This document shows, one piece after another, positions 1 through 8,816 of a DNA stretch of 64,000 nucleotides. A program made the position numbers and the translations under genes. The DNA comes from Hydrocarboniphaga effusa AP103. GTDB lineage: Bacteria; Pseudomonadota; Gammaproteobacteria; Nevskiales; Nevskiaceae. The stretch is taken from contig NZ_AKGD01000002.1 of assembly GCF_000271305.1 (NCBI RefSeq), positions 682,001-746,000 on the forward strand. The letters run 5' to 3'. How positions within the stretch are numbered: the stretch's first letter is position 1; every line of letters starts with the position of its first letter. The notes beneath the pieces were generated by a model that worked only from the letters and a program-made list of their open reading frames with translations, did no database searches and was not told where the DNA came from.

Positions 1-419
1 GACAGGCCGCTGAGCCGATCGCCTTGCGCGCCGCTGGCCTCGATCAGCGCGGAGCCGGAGAAGCCCTCGTCCTTGAACAGGATGCTGCCGGTTCCGGTTT
101 CGCCGCGGCTGCTTTCGCCGACGATGACCAGGCCGGAGTCTTGAATCGTGATCGGCCGGCTCACGCGGTAGCGGCCCTTGGGAATCAGCAGCACGCCGCC
201 GATGGCGCGCTCACAAGCGGCCTGCAAGGCTTGGGTCGAATCACGCGAGCCGCTCGGGTCCGCGCCGAAGTCGAGCGCCGAGAGGCCGAAGCCATCGCCA
301 CGAACGGCTGGCGGACGTCGCTGTTGTGCCTGGTCTTCTGCATAAGCCTGCGCAGCGAGTGCGCCGGTAGCGGCGAACGCGCCCGATTGCAGCAGAAAGC
401 GGCGCCGATCGAAGCTCAT
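1..419 (-). CDS. Tat-exported right-handed beta-helix (pectate-lyase-like) protein, C-terminus beyond window
   Basis: This gene is open at the window edge; only about 139 N-terminal residues are present. The start is the ATG at 419, which overlaps the stop of the upstream glycosyltransferase (ATGA), so the two are probably translationally coupled. The N-terminus MSFDRRRFLLQSGAFAATGA is a twin-arginine signal (RRRFLL plus hydrophobic stretch), followed by an AQAYA-type cleavage site, so export by Tat is expected. The mature part has FGADPSGSRDSTQALQAA and GGVLLIPKGRYRVSRPI, the usual opening of pectate-lyase superfamily 3 beta-helix proteins (family knowledge). Its place at the end of a glycosyltransferase operon suggests a polysaccharide lyase, hydrolase or epimerase acting on the polymer; the exact activity cannot be told from this fragment. 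Confidence 0.8.
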   Translation of the reverse strand, partial: MSFDRRRFLLQSGAFAATGALAAQAYAEDQAQQRRPPAVRGDGFGLSALDFGADPSGSRDSTQALQAACERAIGGVLLIPKGRYRVSRPITIQDSGLVIVGESSRGETGTGSILFKDEGFSGSALIEASGAQGDRLSGL

Positions 420-1609
420 GCGATGGCGCTCGCTGCAGGCACATCGGACCTGCGCTCGATGAGACGCGTATAGCAGGCGTCGACGGAATCGAGCATGGAA
501 CGCTGTCCGTAGTGCTGATGTACGAGTTGCCGGGCCTGCGTCCCGATGCGCTCGCGCAATGGCGCGTCGTCGATCAGCCGGGCAAGCCGCTGCGCGGCCT
601 GCTTCGCATCGCCGATGTCGAAACCCATATCGGAGTCCTGGGTATCGAAGCCCTGGCGCAGCAGCTCCTGGTGTCCCGGCACGCGGCTCAACACGGCGGG
701 CAGGCCGCTGCCCATGGCTTCGAGCACCGCGATCGGCAGGCCTTCCCAGTGCGAGCAGGACAGCAGCAGGTCGTAGTCGGGCATGCGTTCGAACAGCTTC
801 GGCACGATGCCGCAGGCTTTCACGCAGTGAGCAAGATCGAGCTCGGCGATGCGCTGCTCGAAGCGTGCACGGTCCGGGCCGTCGCCGTAGACATCGAGCT
901 GCGGCATGCGCTGTGCTGCTTCGGCTCCGTAGTGAGCGCGCAGGGCATCGAAGATGTCGAGCAGGCCGAATGCGTTCTTGCATTCGTTGAACTGGTTCGC
1001 GTTGACGATGCGCAGGCGCCGTGGCGCAGCGGGTGATTCGTGCGATCGCATCTTGAGCCGGCCCAGGTCGATGCCGTTCGGAATCACCAGCGCGCCGTGC
1101 GGCGAAAGCCCCGCCGCGCGGACCGCCTGCAGCTCGTCGTTGGAAACGAAAATGGTGGCGCTGGCCCGGCGTGCGAGCCCTCTTTCGACGAGCCGCTTGA
1201 CGGCCGAAACCGCGTTGCGCTGCCAGAGGAAATGCACGCCGTGATGCGTGTGCACCGTGGGCACGTCGCGCAAGCCGCACAGCAGCCGGGCCAGCAGGCC
1301 GGCGCCGTAGCCGTGCGAGTGCACGATCTGGATGTTGCGCTCCTTGATGTAGCGGTGCAGTCCGAACAGCGTCACCGGATCGATCGATCGGCTCGGAATG
1401 CACAGCATGCGCTCACGCCCGACCGCGATGCGAAAGCGGCTCCAGTACGGCTCCTGCTGTGGGCAGGCGACATGGAATTCGTAGCGCTCGCCGAGCGACT
1501 TGAGCAGCTGGTGCATGTGCTCCGGCGCGCCGCCCATGTCGGCGCGCGAAGTGAGCATGAGCAGCCTGGGTTTTGCGGATGCCCAGCCGAGGCGTTTGTT
1601 TGCAGTCAT
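416..1609 (-). CDS. GT4-family glycosyltransferase
   Basis: A 397-residue GT-B fold glycosyltransferase. Visible marks are the N-terminal Rossmann half starting at LLMLTSRADMGGAPEH (about 17-32), HSHGYGAGLLARL (98-110), the linker motif VIPNGID near 175-181 and the C-terminal nucleotide-sugar site EGLPIAVLE (289-297, an E-x7-E motif). This is the GT4 pattern of retaining transferases that act on lipid-linked sugars at the cytoplasmic membrane. It overlaps the downstream beta-helix gene by ATGA, and a small secreted protein gene lies 14 bp upstream, so all three look co-transcribed. The donor and acceptor sugars cannot be deduced. It is probably part of exopolysaccharide or O-chain assembly. 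Confidence 0.88.
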   Translation of the reverse strand: MTANKRLGWASAKPRLLMLTSRADMGGAPEHMHQLLKSLGERYEFHVACPQQEPYWSRFRIAVGRERMLCIPSRSIDPVTLFGLHRYIKERNIQIVHSHGYGAGLLARLLCGLRDVPTVHTHHGVHFLWQRNAVSAVKRLVERGLARRASATIFVSNDELQAVRAAGLSPHGALVIPNGIDLGRLKMRSHESPAAPRRLRIVNANQFNECKNAFGLLDIFDALRAHYGAEAAQRMPQLDVYGDGPDRARFEQRIAELDLAHCVKACGIVPKLFERMPDYDLLLSCSHWEGLPIAVLEAMGSGLPAVLSRVPGHQELLRQGFDTQDSDMGFDIGDAKQAAQRLARLIDDAPLRERIGTQARQLVHQHYGQRSMLDSVDACYTRLIERRSDVPAASAIA

Positions 1610-1623
1610 GCGATTCGAAAAAC

Positions 1624-1875
1624 TCAGCGCGCGTCGTCAGGCCGATTCAAGCTCAACAGGCCGCGCACCACGCCGCCCGAGAACTCCGCATACGGATCGT
1701 ATTCGGGCTCGTCGACGCTGGCTTGCGGAATGTCGAGGCCGGGGTTGGCGTTGGTCGGAACGAGGTTGACGACGACGTCGACCGCCGTGCCGGGCATCGG
1801 ATTGGTGCCGCTGCTCTGGGCGAGCGCGCCGGTGCTGGCGGCGAGCAGTGCGAAAGCGAAGGACAGGCGAATCAT
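1624..1875 (-). CDS. small secreted protein of unknown function
   Basis: An 83-residue protein with a clear Sec signal peptide (MIRLSFAFALLAASTGALAQ), followed by a Pro/Asn/Asp-rich mature part (VNLVPTNANPGLDIP, DEPEYDPYAEF). The mature protein has no Cys and no recognisable domain. It lies between the outer-membrane-type protein at 1912 and the glycosyltransferase at 416, on the same strand with short gaps, so it belongs to the polysaccharide operon. I do not recognise the family. The signal peptide and the fit in the operon support a real gene. Confidence 0.6.
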   Translation of the reverse strand: MIRLSFAFALLAASTGALAQSSGTNPMPGTAVDVVVNLVPTNANPGLDIPQASVDEPEYDPYAEFSGGVVRGLLSLNRPDDAR

Positions 1876-1911
1876 CTCGAGAACTCCTCGCGGACTCAGT
1901 AGCTCAGTGGC

Positions 1912-2688
1912 TCAGTAGCCGAAGCCCAGGCCCACGCTGAGCGCGAACTCGGTATCCAGGCCGAGGCGCTGGCCGAGGTTGGTCACGCCCATGGTGATCG
2001 TGGCCGGCCAGTGCGATACCGGCGCCACCGACAGGCCGGCATTGGTGAAGCGGCCGGTGTGCTCGACGAGCAGCGAAAATCGCGTGGTGTAGTAGAACGC
2101 GAGCGAGCCGATGGCCTGCACGCCGTTCTTGCCCGGATCGGCGTAGGCCTCGTTGCCGGCACCGAGATTGACGACCACGCCGTAAGGTCCGCCGAGGTTC
2201 AGGAAGCGGCTGAGCACGGCGTAATAGCTCTCGTCACTGTTGTCCTTGAGCTTGCCCCAGCGGCCGAAACCGTTCGCGCCGATCGCCACGCTCGTATACC
2301 AGGGCAGGTTGCGATGCAGCTTGATGCCGAACGAGCCGGAATCGCCGAAGCCGTCGCTGCCGCCTTCGCTGCGTGACAGCGAAGCCGAGCTCACCGCGAG
2401 ATCGGCTCCGACGAGTTGATCCGGATCACCGAGCCCGAGCGCGAAGCCGAGCCCGCCGTCGACGTCGCTGTTGCCGGCCGGCGATTGCGCGGTCTGCCCA
2501 TAGAAGCCGAAGCCGGCGGTGCGCCAGCGCGCGCGGTAGGCAACCGGCGTCTGGATCGACGAAGCGGCGATGCCGCGTACCGCGGCCGACACACTGCCTT
2601 GCTCGCTCTGCGCCTGCGCCAGCTGCGCGCATCCGCACAGCAGGCAGGCGCACAACGCTTTCATCAACCGACTCGAATCCGCTTGCAT
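1912..2688 (-). CDS. predicted outer-membrane beta-barrel protein, unknown function
   Basis: 258 residues. An N-terminal signal peptide (LMKALCACLLCGCAQLAQAQ, about 8-27) is followed by alternating polar/hydrophobic and Gly/aromatic-rich segments typical of beta strands (RARWRTAGFGFYGQT, GSLAFYYTTRFSLLVEH). The protein ends in FALSVGLGFGY, a C-terminal aromatic of the kind the BAM complex recognises. The start at 2688 is preceded by a GGGGGA Shine-Dalgarno. No known porin or Wza-type export motif is seen. Its place among glycosyltransferases suggests a role in polymer export or surface display, which is inference only. Confidence 0.6.
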   Translation of the reverse strand: MQADSSRLMKALCACLLCGCAQLAQAQSEQGSVSAAVRGIAASSIQTPVAYRARWRTAGFGFYGQTAQSPAGNSDVDGGLGFALGLGDPDQLVGADLAVSSASLSRSEGGSDGFGDSGSFGIKLHRNLPWYTSVAIGANGFGRWGKLKDNSDESYYAVLSRFLNLGGPYGVVVNLGAGNEAYADPGKNGVQAIGSLAFYYTTRFSLLVEHTGRFTNAGLSVAPVSHWPATITMGVTNLGQRLGLDTEFALSVGLGFGY

Positions 2689-2718
2689 TCCGATCCCCCG
2701 TTGGAGCGGTGATGATGC

Positions 2719-3597
2719 TCAGGCCGCATGACAATGAATCGGCGCACTCGGGATCGGCGTATTCGATGCGCCGTACCAGCGTTGCCAGAGTTCGGTGCCG
2801 AGCGCGGCGTCGAGCGCCCGCGCTTCGGGCTCGGCGACACTGCGGATGCGCGCCGCGAGGTCGGCCGGCATGTCGGGCTTGTCGCGATCGGCCAGCGTCG
2901 AATAAAGCAGACGCTGCACGATCGGCATGCGCTTGACGAGCGCCACCGGCGAAGGCTGGCCGTTGCGCTTGAGCATCTTCGATGTGCGATTCACCCAGCG
3001 CGCGAGCCAGCTCATGCGCGGTCGCGCGGCCGCGTTGATCTTGGCTTGCAGATCATCCGGCAGCTTCTGCTCGCTGACTTGCAGGAAGCGGCACAGCCGC
3101 GCGTAGAAGCCTTGCGGATCGGACTGCAGGTCATCGAAGCAGGCCACCAGGATGCGCTCGCGATCGAAGCGCTGCAGATACGGTTGCAGCATCGTGTGAT
3201 AGCTCACCGAGCGCGGATCGAAGCGGCGCTCCACCCAATCACGAATGCTGCCCGCGAAGCGGCCGTTGCGGCGGGCGAACAGGTAGTTGGACATCACGAA
3301 CTGTTCGGGCCGGCGATAGAACACGATCAGGCGAACCTCGGGCCCCAGCGTGTCGAGGATGCGCTGTGCGCAATTGGGGTTGCGCAGGTAGCGATGGGCG
3401 ATTTCGCCGATGCGTTGCTGCGGTCCGGCGCGCTCGAAGAAACGCTCGTACCAGGCCAGGCCGCGATGGAAATTCAGATCGAAGAAAGTCGTCTCCTTGA
3501 CCGGCGAGACGTGGATCTGCGGATGCCGTTCGAGTGCCTGGAACAGCCAGGTGGAGCCGGCTTTTCCGGTGCCGATGTAGAGAAAGTCTGGAATCAT
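2719..3597 (-). CDS. sulfotransferase (PAPS-dependent)
   Basis: 292 residues from the ATG at 3597. A longer reading frame from 3726 adds a basic, non-conserved stretch, whereas MIPDFLYIGTG is the usual beginning of the fold. The 5'-phosphosulfate loop is IGTGKAGSTWLFQAL. VSPVKETTFFD follows as in carbohydrate sulfotransferases. YRRPEQFVMSNYLF carries the Arg and Ser expected to hold the 3'-phosphate of PAPS. The enzyme should move sulfate from PAPS to a hydroxyl of a glycan or lipid in the cytoplasm. Because it lies between two GT4 genes, the polysaccharide or its lipid-linked precursor is the likely substrate (inference). No PAPS synthesis genes are in the window. Confidence 0.85.
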   Translation of the reverse strand: MIPDFLYIGTGKAGSTWLFQALERHPQIHVSPVKETTFFDLNFHRGLAWYERFFERAGPQQRIGEIAHRYLRNPNCAQRILDTLGPEVRLIVFYRRPEQFVMSNYLFARRNGRFAGSIRDWVERRFDPRSVSYHTMLQPYLQRFDRERILVACFDDLQSDPQGFYARLCRFLQVSEQKLPDDLQAKINAAARPRMSWLARWVNRTSKMLKRNGQPSPVALVKRMPIVQRLLYSTLADRDKPDMPADLAARIRSVAEPEARALDAALGTELWQRWYGASNTPIPSAPIHCHAA

Positions 3598-3856
3598 GCG
3601 ACGGAGCGTCGAAGGGCACCGATAGCGCGGGCCGGATGCCCGAAAACGCCGAAGGATAGAGGCGAATTGTGATGATCTCGTGATGCCCCTGCCGGCAGCG
3701 GAAAGCGAGCCCACGGCTGTCTCCAAGCTGCCATGTTCTAACCATAGAGTGCTTCGCTATCGAGTGTTGCAGCCATGGATTGGCGAGCACGCCAGGAAGC
3801 ATCGACTAAAGCCGCCAATCCAGCAGCCGCGATCGGTGCTTCTCCATCCATGACCA

Positions 3857-5107
3857 ATGGGGCGGGGAATGCGGGTAGCCATCATCCATTACTGGTTCAC
3901 GACCTGGCGCGGCGGTGAGCGCGTCTTCGAAGAGCTGCTGCGCCTGTTCCCGGATGCGGACGTGTATGCGCACGTCGCCGACCAGAAGCTGATCGACAGC
4001 CGCGTGCCGGGCCTGCAGGTCCGCGAGACCTGGATCGCGAAGCTGCCGCTGGGCCGCAAGCTGTTTCGCCTGTACCTGCCGCTGATGCCGATGGCGCTCG
4101 AGAGCCTCGACCTGCAAGCCTACGATCTCATCATCAGCAGCGAATCCGGCCCGACCAAGGGCGTCATCAAGCGCCCGGACGCCTTGCACATCTGCTACTG
4201 CCATTCGCCCATGCGCTATATCTGGGACATGTCGGCGCAGTACCGTCGCAACGCCGGCCTGCTCAAGGGCCTGTTCCTGTCGCTGATCTCGACCTGGATG
4301 CGCGTCTGGGATGTGACCACCTCGATGCGGGTGGATGCCTTCATCGCCAACTCGCTGTTCGTCTCGCGCCGCATCTCCTCTTATTACGGACGCGGCAGCA
4401 CGGTGATTCATCCGCCGGTGCGCATGCAGAGCGTGCGCGGGCTTTGCCAGCGTGATCGCAGCGCCCGCAATGGCCCAGGCGAAGAGCCGTATTACGTCGT
4501 GGCCAGCGAGCTCGTCGCCTACAAGCGCGTGGAGCTGGCGATCGAGGCGGCTCAGCAGCTCGGCCGCAAGCTCGTGGTCGTCGGCGAGGGCGAGCAGTTC
4601 AAGGCGCTCAAGGCGATGGCCGGTCCGAACGTGCACTTCGCCGGCCGCGTCAACGACGACGAGTTCGCCGGCTGGCTCGCCAATGCGCGCGCCCTGCTGT
4701 TCCCGGGGCTCGAAGACTTCGGCATCGTGCCCGTCGAGGCCATGGCCAATGGCACGCCGGTGATCGCCTATGCCCGCGGCGGCGCGCTCGAGTACCTGAT
4801 GGACGGCGTCAATGGCGTGGGCTTCTCGACGCAGAGCGTCGATGCGCTGGCGGCTGCGATAAAGCGCTTCGAAAGCATCGAATCGAAACTGCGTCCGGAA
4901 GCGGTGCGGGCGAGCGTGCTGCGCTTTGGTCCGGAGCGCTTCCAGCAACAGTTCCTGCAGGTGCTCGACAGCCTGCTCGACCAGCGCGCCGACCTGCCAC
5001 GCCCGAGCGCGGCGCCCTCGCATCCGCGCGTGTTTCCGATCAGCGCCGCGCTGCGCGATGCCGATATCGAACGGCTTCCGCGTCCGGTGCTGAGCTCGGT
5101 TCCCTGA
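3857..5107 (+). CDS. GT4-family glycosyltransferase (WcaC/mannosyltransferase-like)
   Basis: 416 residues, divergent from the sulfotransferase operon. The N-terminal half has IIHYWFTTWRGGERVFEELL (about 9-28) and the signature CYCHSPMRYIWDM (113-125), common in cell-wall mannosyl/rhamnosyl GT4 enzymes. The C-terminal half has GRVNDDEFAGWLANARALLF (263-282) and EDFGIVPVE (286-294), the E-x7-E nucleotide-sugar motif. Two in-frame starts exist, 3857 and 3869 (MRVAIIHYW); neither has a strong ribosome site. The last 50 residues are low in conserved features. It probably adds a sugar to the same polymer served by the neighbouring genes. The two-partner secretion locus starts just downstream. Confidence 0.87.
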   Translation: MGRGMRVAIIHYWFTTWRGGERVFEELLRLFPDADVYAHVADQKLIDSRVPGLQVRETWIAKLPLGRKLFRLYLPLMPMALESLDLQAYDLIISSESGPTKGVIKRPDALHICYCHSPMRYIWDMSAQYRRNAGLLKGLFLSLISTWMRVWDVTTSMRVDAFIANSLFVSRRISSYYGRGSTVIHPPVRMQSVRGLCQRDRSARNGPGEEPYYVVASELVAYKRVELAIEAAQQLGRKLVVVGEGEQFKALKAMAGPNVHFAGRVNDDEFAGWLANARALLFPGLEDFGIVPVEAMANGTPVIAYARGGALEYLMDGVNGVGFSTQSVDALAAAIKRFESIESKLRPEAVRASVLRFGPERFQQQFLQVLDSLLDQRADLPRPSAAPSHPRVFPISAALRDADIERLPRPVLSSVP

Positions 5108-5138
5108 GCCGGCCGGGCGGCTCGCGGGTTCACCGACA

Positions 5139-5167
5139 CGTTCATGAAGTCTTCACGTGATTGCAAC
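5139..5167 (+). promoter_or_regulatory. weak Pho-box-like array of three heptamers
   Basis: CGTTCAT, TCTTCAC and TTGCAAC are spaced by 4 bp each, giving the 11-bp period of PhoB half-sites (consensus CTGTCAT). Matches are 5/7, 4/7 and 4/7, so this is suggestive only. It lies about 125 bp upstream of the likely TpsB start and draws attention because the locus ends in a PstS/DING-like gene. Confidence 0.2.
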
Positions 5168-5291
5168 TTGCGGCCACCAGACTATCGAGAAGGCTGCCGT
5201 CGATCGCGCTGACGAACGACCGGGCAGCAACACACACGGGGATTCTTCTTTCGACACGGATATCAGGCGCTCCGAGCGAGTCTCGGGGCCG

Positions 5292-6935
5292 ATGATGCGC
5301 GTGTCGCTTGCACGACTCGTCTATCCGAGAGGGGCACGCGCTTTGGGCTTGCAGGTCGTTACGCATCGCATCGCAGTGGCACTGCTGTGCACGGCTGTCC
5401 TGAGCGTCGAGGCAGCGGACCCTGCGCCGGCTCAGGCCCAGGAGAAAGCGGCGCCGGGCGCGCTCGATATCTGGGAGTTCGCGGTCGACGGCAACACGGT
5501 GCTCGACGAAGACACGATCGCCGCCGTCCTGCAGCCGTTCATGGGCGAAGGCCGCACACCGGAAGACGTCGACGCCGCGCGCGCCGATCTCGAAAAGGCC
5601 TACCGCGAACGCGGCTACAAGACCGTGTCGGTCTCCATTCCGCGGCAGACCGTCGCCGAAGGCGTGGTCACGCTGCAAGTCACCGAAGGCCGCATCGGCC
5701 ATTTGAACGTCATCGGCAGCCGCTACCACTCGATCGACCGCATTCGCGAGCAGGCGCCTGCGCTGGCCGAAGGCACGGTGCCCAACTTCAACGATCTGCG
5801 CGACGACATCGTGCGCCTCAACAGCCAGGCCGATCGCCGCGTGACACCCGCGCTGAAGGCCGGCGCGCGTCCGGGCACCATCGATGTCGATCTGGCCGTC
5901 AGCGACGATCTGCCGCTGCATGGCTCGCTGGAACTCAACAACCGCCAGAGCCAGGACACCAGCGAGCTGCGCTCGCTTGCCACGCTTTCGTACGGCAACC
6001 TCTGGCAGCGTGGGCACAGCCTGTCGCTGTCGTACCAGACCGCGCCGCGCAATACCGACGACGCGAAGGTGTTCTTCGGCTCCTACCTCGCACCGTTCAG
6101 CGATGACTTCAGCCTGCTGTTCAATGGCCTGAAGTCCGACAGCAACGTCGCCACCGTCGGCGGCGTCGGCGTGGTCGGTGCGGGCAAGAGCTTCGGCGTG
6201 CGCGGCGTGTGGACGCTGCCGAGCCCGGATGACCTGTATCAGTCGTTCACCGCGGGCATCGACTACAAGCGCTTCCGCAACACCGTGAGCCTGTCGACCG
6301 CGAGCTTCGATACGCCCGCCACGTACTACCCGATATCGGGCGCGTATACGGCGGTGCTGCGCCAGGGCATCAGCACCACGCAGGTGGACTTGTCGCTCAA
6401 CTTCGCATCGCAGGCCTTCGGCAGCGATACGCAGGAGCTGCAGCTCAACCGTGCATACGCACGCGGCCAGATGTTCTACGTGCGCGGCAGCCTCGAGCAC
6501 AACGCGCCGCTGCCGGCTTCGTTCGAAGTCTCGATGCGGCTCGCCGGGCAGTGGACCGACCAGCCGCTGATCACCAACGAGCAGCTCAACGGCGGTGGCC
6601 TGGATACCGGGCGCGGCTATCTCGAGGCCGAATCGCTCGGCGATTACGGCTTCATGGAAAAGCTCGAAGTGCTGACGCCCGAGCTCGCCGACACCTTTCG
6701 CGTGGTCGACAGCCTGCGCTTCTTCGCGTTCTTCGACGGTTCGCTGCTGAGGCTGCGCCGCAACCTGCCCGAGACGCCGCCCGAAAGCGCGCTGCTGAGC
6801 ACGGGTGTCGGCTTGAACCTGCAGTTGCTGAAGGTCTTGAACGGTTCGGTGGTCTGGGCGATGCCGCTCGACGACGGGCCCGCTACGCAATCCGGCGACA
6901 GCCGCTGGCTGTTCCGTGTCTGGGGAAGTTTCTAA
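5292..6935 (+). CDS. TpsB transporter of a two-partner secretion system (FhaC/ShlB/HecB family, Omp85 superfamily)
   Basis: 547 residues from the ATG at 5292; the frame is open back to 5157, but only the later start puts a signal peptide (VALLCTAVLSVEAADPAPAQ) near the N-terminus. Two POTRA domains follow: LDIWEFAVDGNTVLDEDTI to VTEGRIGHLNVIGS, then YHSIDRIREQAPALAEG to the barrel at GSLELNNRQSQDT. The rest is a 16-strand-type barrel with LNGGGLDTGRGYLEAESLGD, the conserved L6/VRGY-like motif (here GRGY). It should move the giant TpsA encoded at 13608 across the outer membrane. ExbB, ExbD and TonB homologues follow directly. The first TpsB strand motif GSLELNNR is intact, so it is predicted functional. 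Confidence 0.92.
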   Translation: MMRVSLARLVYPRGARALGLQVVTHRIAVALLCTAVLSVEAADPAPAQAQEKAAPGALDIWEFAVDGNTVLDEDTIAAVLQPFMGEGRTPEDVDAARADLEKAYRERGYKTVSVSIPRQTVAEGVVTLQVTEGRIGHLNVIGSRYHSIDRIREQAPALAEGTVPNFNDLRDDIVRLNSQADRRVTPALKAGARPGTIDVDLAVSDDLPLHGSLELNNRQSQDTSELRSLATLSYGNLWQRGHSLSLSYQTAPRNTDDAKVFFGSYLAPFSDDFSLLFNGLKSDSNVATVGGVGVVGAGKSFGVRGVWTLPSPDDLYQSFTAGIDYKRFRNTVSLSTASFDTPATYYPISGAYTAVLRQGISTTQVDLSLNFASQAFGSDTQELQLNRAYARGQMFYVRGSLEHNAPLPASFEVSMRLAGQWTDQPLITNEQLNGGGLDTGRGYLEAESLGDYGFMEKLEVLTPELADTFRVVDSLRFFAFFDGSLLRLRRNLPETPPESALLSTGVGLNLQLLKVLNGSVVWAMPLDDGPATQSGDSRWLFRVWGSF

Positions 6936-6944
6936 GAGACGTTT

Positions 6945-8807
6945 ATGATCATTCGCACGCTCCATCACTTCACTGCTTCGACGCGGCGCTTCGGCGCGCT
7001 CGCGCTTTCCGTGGTCCTTTGCGCCCTGGCGCTGGCGCCGTCCAGCGCGCAGGCCTGGTGGAACGGCGACTGGGCGTACCGCAAGGCGATCACCCTCGAT
7101 CCGGTCGCCGCTGGCGTCACGGGCGAAGTCGGCACCGTGCCGGTGCTCGTGCGCCTGCACGAAGGCGTGTTCCGCTTCGCCGACGCGGCGCCCGAAGGCG
7201 CCGACCTGCGGTTTGTCGCAGGCGACGACAAGACCCCGCTCAAGTTCCACATCGAGCGCTACGACGAGGTGTTCAACCTCGCCTTCGTCTGGGTGCAGGT
7301 GCCGGTGACGGCCGGCAAGCCGACGCCGATCTGGCTCTACTACGGCAACCCGAAAACCACCGGCGAATCCGATTCGCGCGCCACTTACGACGCCGACCAG
7401 ATGCTGGTCTATCACTTCTCGGAGCGTGGACAGCCGGCGATCGATGCGAGCGGCAACGGCAACTCGGCAACGGTTCCGTTCGCATCGGTGGACAGCGGCC
7501 TGATCGGCGGCGCGGCGCGCATCGGCCAGACCGCGCTCGCACTGCCGCTCGAACTCTCCGCTGCGCTGGCGCAGCGTCCGGCGACCACCTGGTCGATGTG
7601 GGTGAAGCCGGCGACGGCCGAGAGCGACGGCGTGGTCTATTCGCAGCGCGAAGGCGAGGCGAGCCTGCGCATCGCGCTGGCGCGTGGCGTTCCTTACGTG
7701 GCCATCACCGGCAATGCCGGCGAGGCCTGGCGCATCGACGGCGTCGCGGCGACCACGCCGGATCGCTGGACGCACCTGGCCGTGGTGTCGGGCCCCAACA
7801 ACAAGGTCACGCTCTACGTCGATGGCAAGCCCGTCGGCAGCGCCGACGCGCGCGTGGTGCAGATGAAGACCGCTGCGGTGCTCGGCGGTGAAGACGCCGC
7901 GACGCTGGCCGCGACGTTCTCGGGCGAGATCGACGAGCTGCAGGTCTCGCGCACCGAACGCAGCGCCGCCTGGCTGCAGCTGGCGGCGTCGAACCAGGGC
8001 ACCGAAGACAAGCTCGTCGGCTTCGCCGGCGACGAAGCGAAATCGACCTTCAGCACCGGCTACGTCGGCATCATCATGCACTCGGTCACGCTCGACGGCT
8101 GGGTGATCATCGGCGTGCTGATCGTGATGATGTTCATCAGCTTCGCGGTGATGGCGGCCAAGGGCTCGCAGATCAGCGCGGTGGCCAAGGCCAATGCCGC
8201 CTTCCTCGAGCTGTTCCGGCTTTCGCGCGGCGATTTCCTCGCCCTGCATCACAAGCTCGATGGCGACAGCCAGGAGATTCCGCGCGAGCAGCGACTGCTT
8301 TCGCGCAAGGCGCCGCTGATGCAGATGTTCCGCACCGGCGTCGAAGAGCTGCGCGACCGCCTGCACGGCGAAGCGCGCGGCGGCATGCGCAACGGCGTGA
8401 TCTCGTCGCAGTCGATCGAAGCGATTCGCGCGGCGATCGACAGCAAGATGATTCGCGAGGTGCAGTCGCTCAACAAGCGCATGGTGTTGCTGACGATCGC
8501 GATCTCGGGCGGCCCGTTCATCGGCCTGCTCGGCACCGTGGTGGGCGTGATGATCACCTTCGCCGCGGTGGCGCAGGCCGGCGACGTCAACGTCAACGCG
8601 ATCGCGCCGGGTATCGCCGCTGCGCTCGCGGCGACGGTGGCGGGTCTGTTCGTCGCGATCCCGGCGCTGTTCGGCTACAACTACCTGCTGATCCGCATCA
8701 AGGAAATCAACGCCGAGATGCAGGTGTTCGTCGATGCCTTCATCACCCGCATGGCCGAGAACTACAACTCGCCCGACGGTCTGCACGCGCTCGCGAACGA
8801 CCGATAG
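6945..8807 (+). CDS. exbB: MotA/TolQ/ExbB proton-channel protein fused to an N-terminal DUF2341 + LamG-like ectodomain
   Basis: 620 residues. A signal peptide (ALSVVLCALALAPSSAQA) is followed by a DUF2341-like domain starting WWNGDWAYRKAITLDP (about 38-145, with IWLYYGNP). Next comes a concanavalin/LamG-like domain (about 150-355, with TTWSMWVKPATAESDGVVY and VSGPNNKVTLYVDGKPVG). The ExbB part starts with a TM helix (LDGWVIIGVLIVMMFISFAV, about 384-403), a cytoplasmic region, and the paired channel helices ISGGPFIGLLGTVVGVMITF and IAAALAATVAGLFVAIPALF. Normal ExbB is about 240 residues, so roughly 370 extra residues face the periplasm. It starts 9 bp after TpsB and pairs with ExbD downstream; together they should turn proton flow into work on the TonB-like protein. 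The ectodomain may bind glycans or peptidoglycan (inference). Confidence 0.9.
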   Translation: MIIRTLHHFTASTRRFGALALSVVLCALALAPSSAQAWWNGDWAYRKAITLDPVAAGVTGEVGTVPVLVRLHEGVFRFADAAPEGADLRFVAGDDKTPLKFHIERYDEVFNLAFVWVQVPVTAGKPTPIWLYYGNPKTTGESDSRATYDADQMLVYHFSERGQPAIDASGNGNSATVPFASVDSGLIGGAARIGQTALALPLELSAALAQRPATTWSMWVKPATAESDGVVYSQREGEASLRIALARGVPYVAITGNAGEAWRIDGVAATTPDRWTHLAVVSGPNNKVTLYVDGKPVGSADARVVQMKTAAVLGGEDAATLAATFSGEIDELQVSRTERSAAWLQLAASNQGTEDKLVGFAGDEAKSTFSTGYVGIIMHSVTLDGWVIIGVLIVMMFISFAVMAAKGSQISAVAKANAAFLELFRLSRGDFLALHHKLDGDSQEIPREQRLLSRKAPLMQMFRTGVEELRDRLHGEARGGMRNGVISSQSIEAIRAAIDSKMIREVQSLNKRMVLLTIAISGGPFIGLLGTVVGVMITFAAVAQAGDVNVNAIAPGIAAALAATVAGLFVAIPALFGYNYLLIRIKEINAEMQVFVDAFITRMAENYNSPDGLHALANDR

Positions 8808-8816
8808 GAGCCCGCC

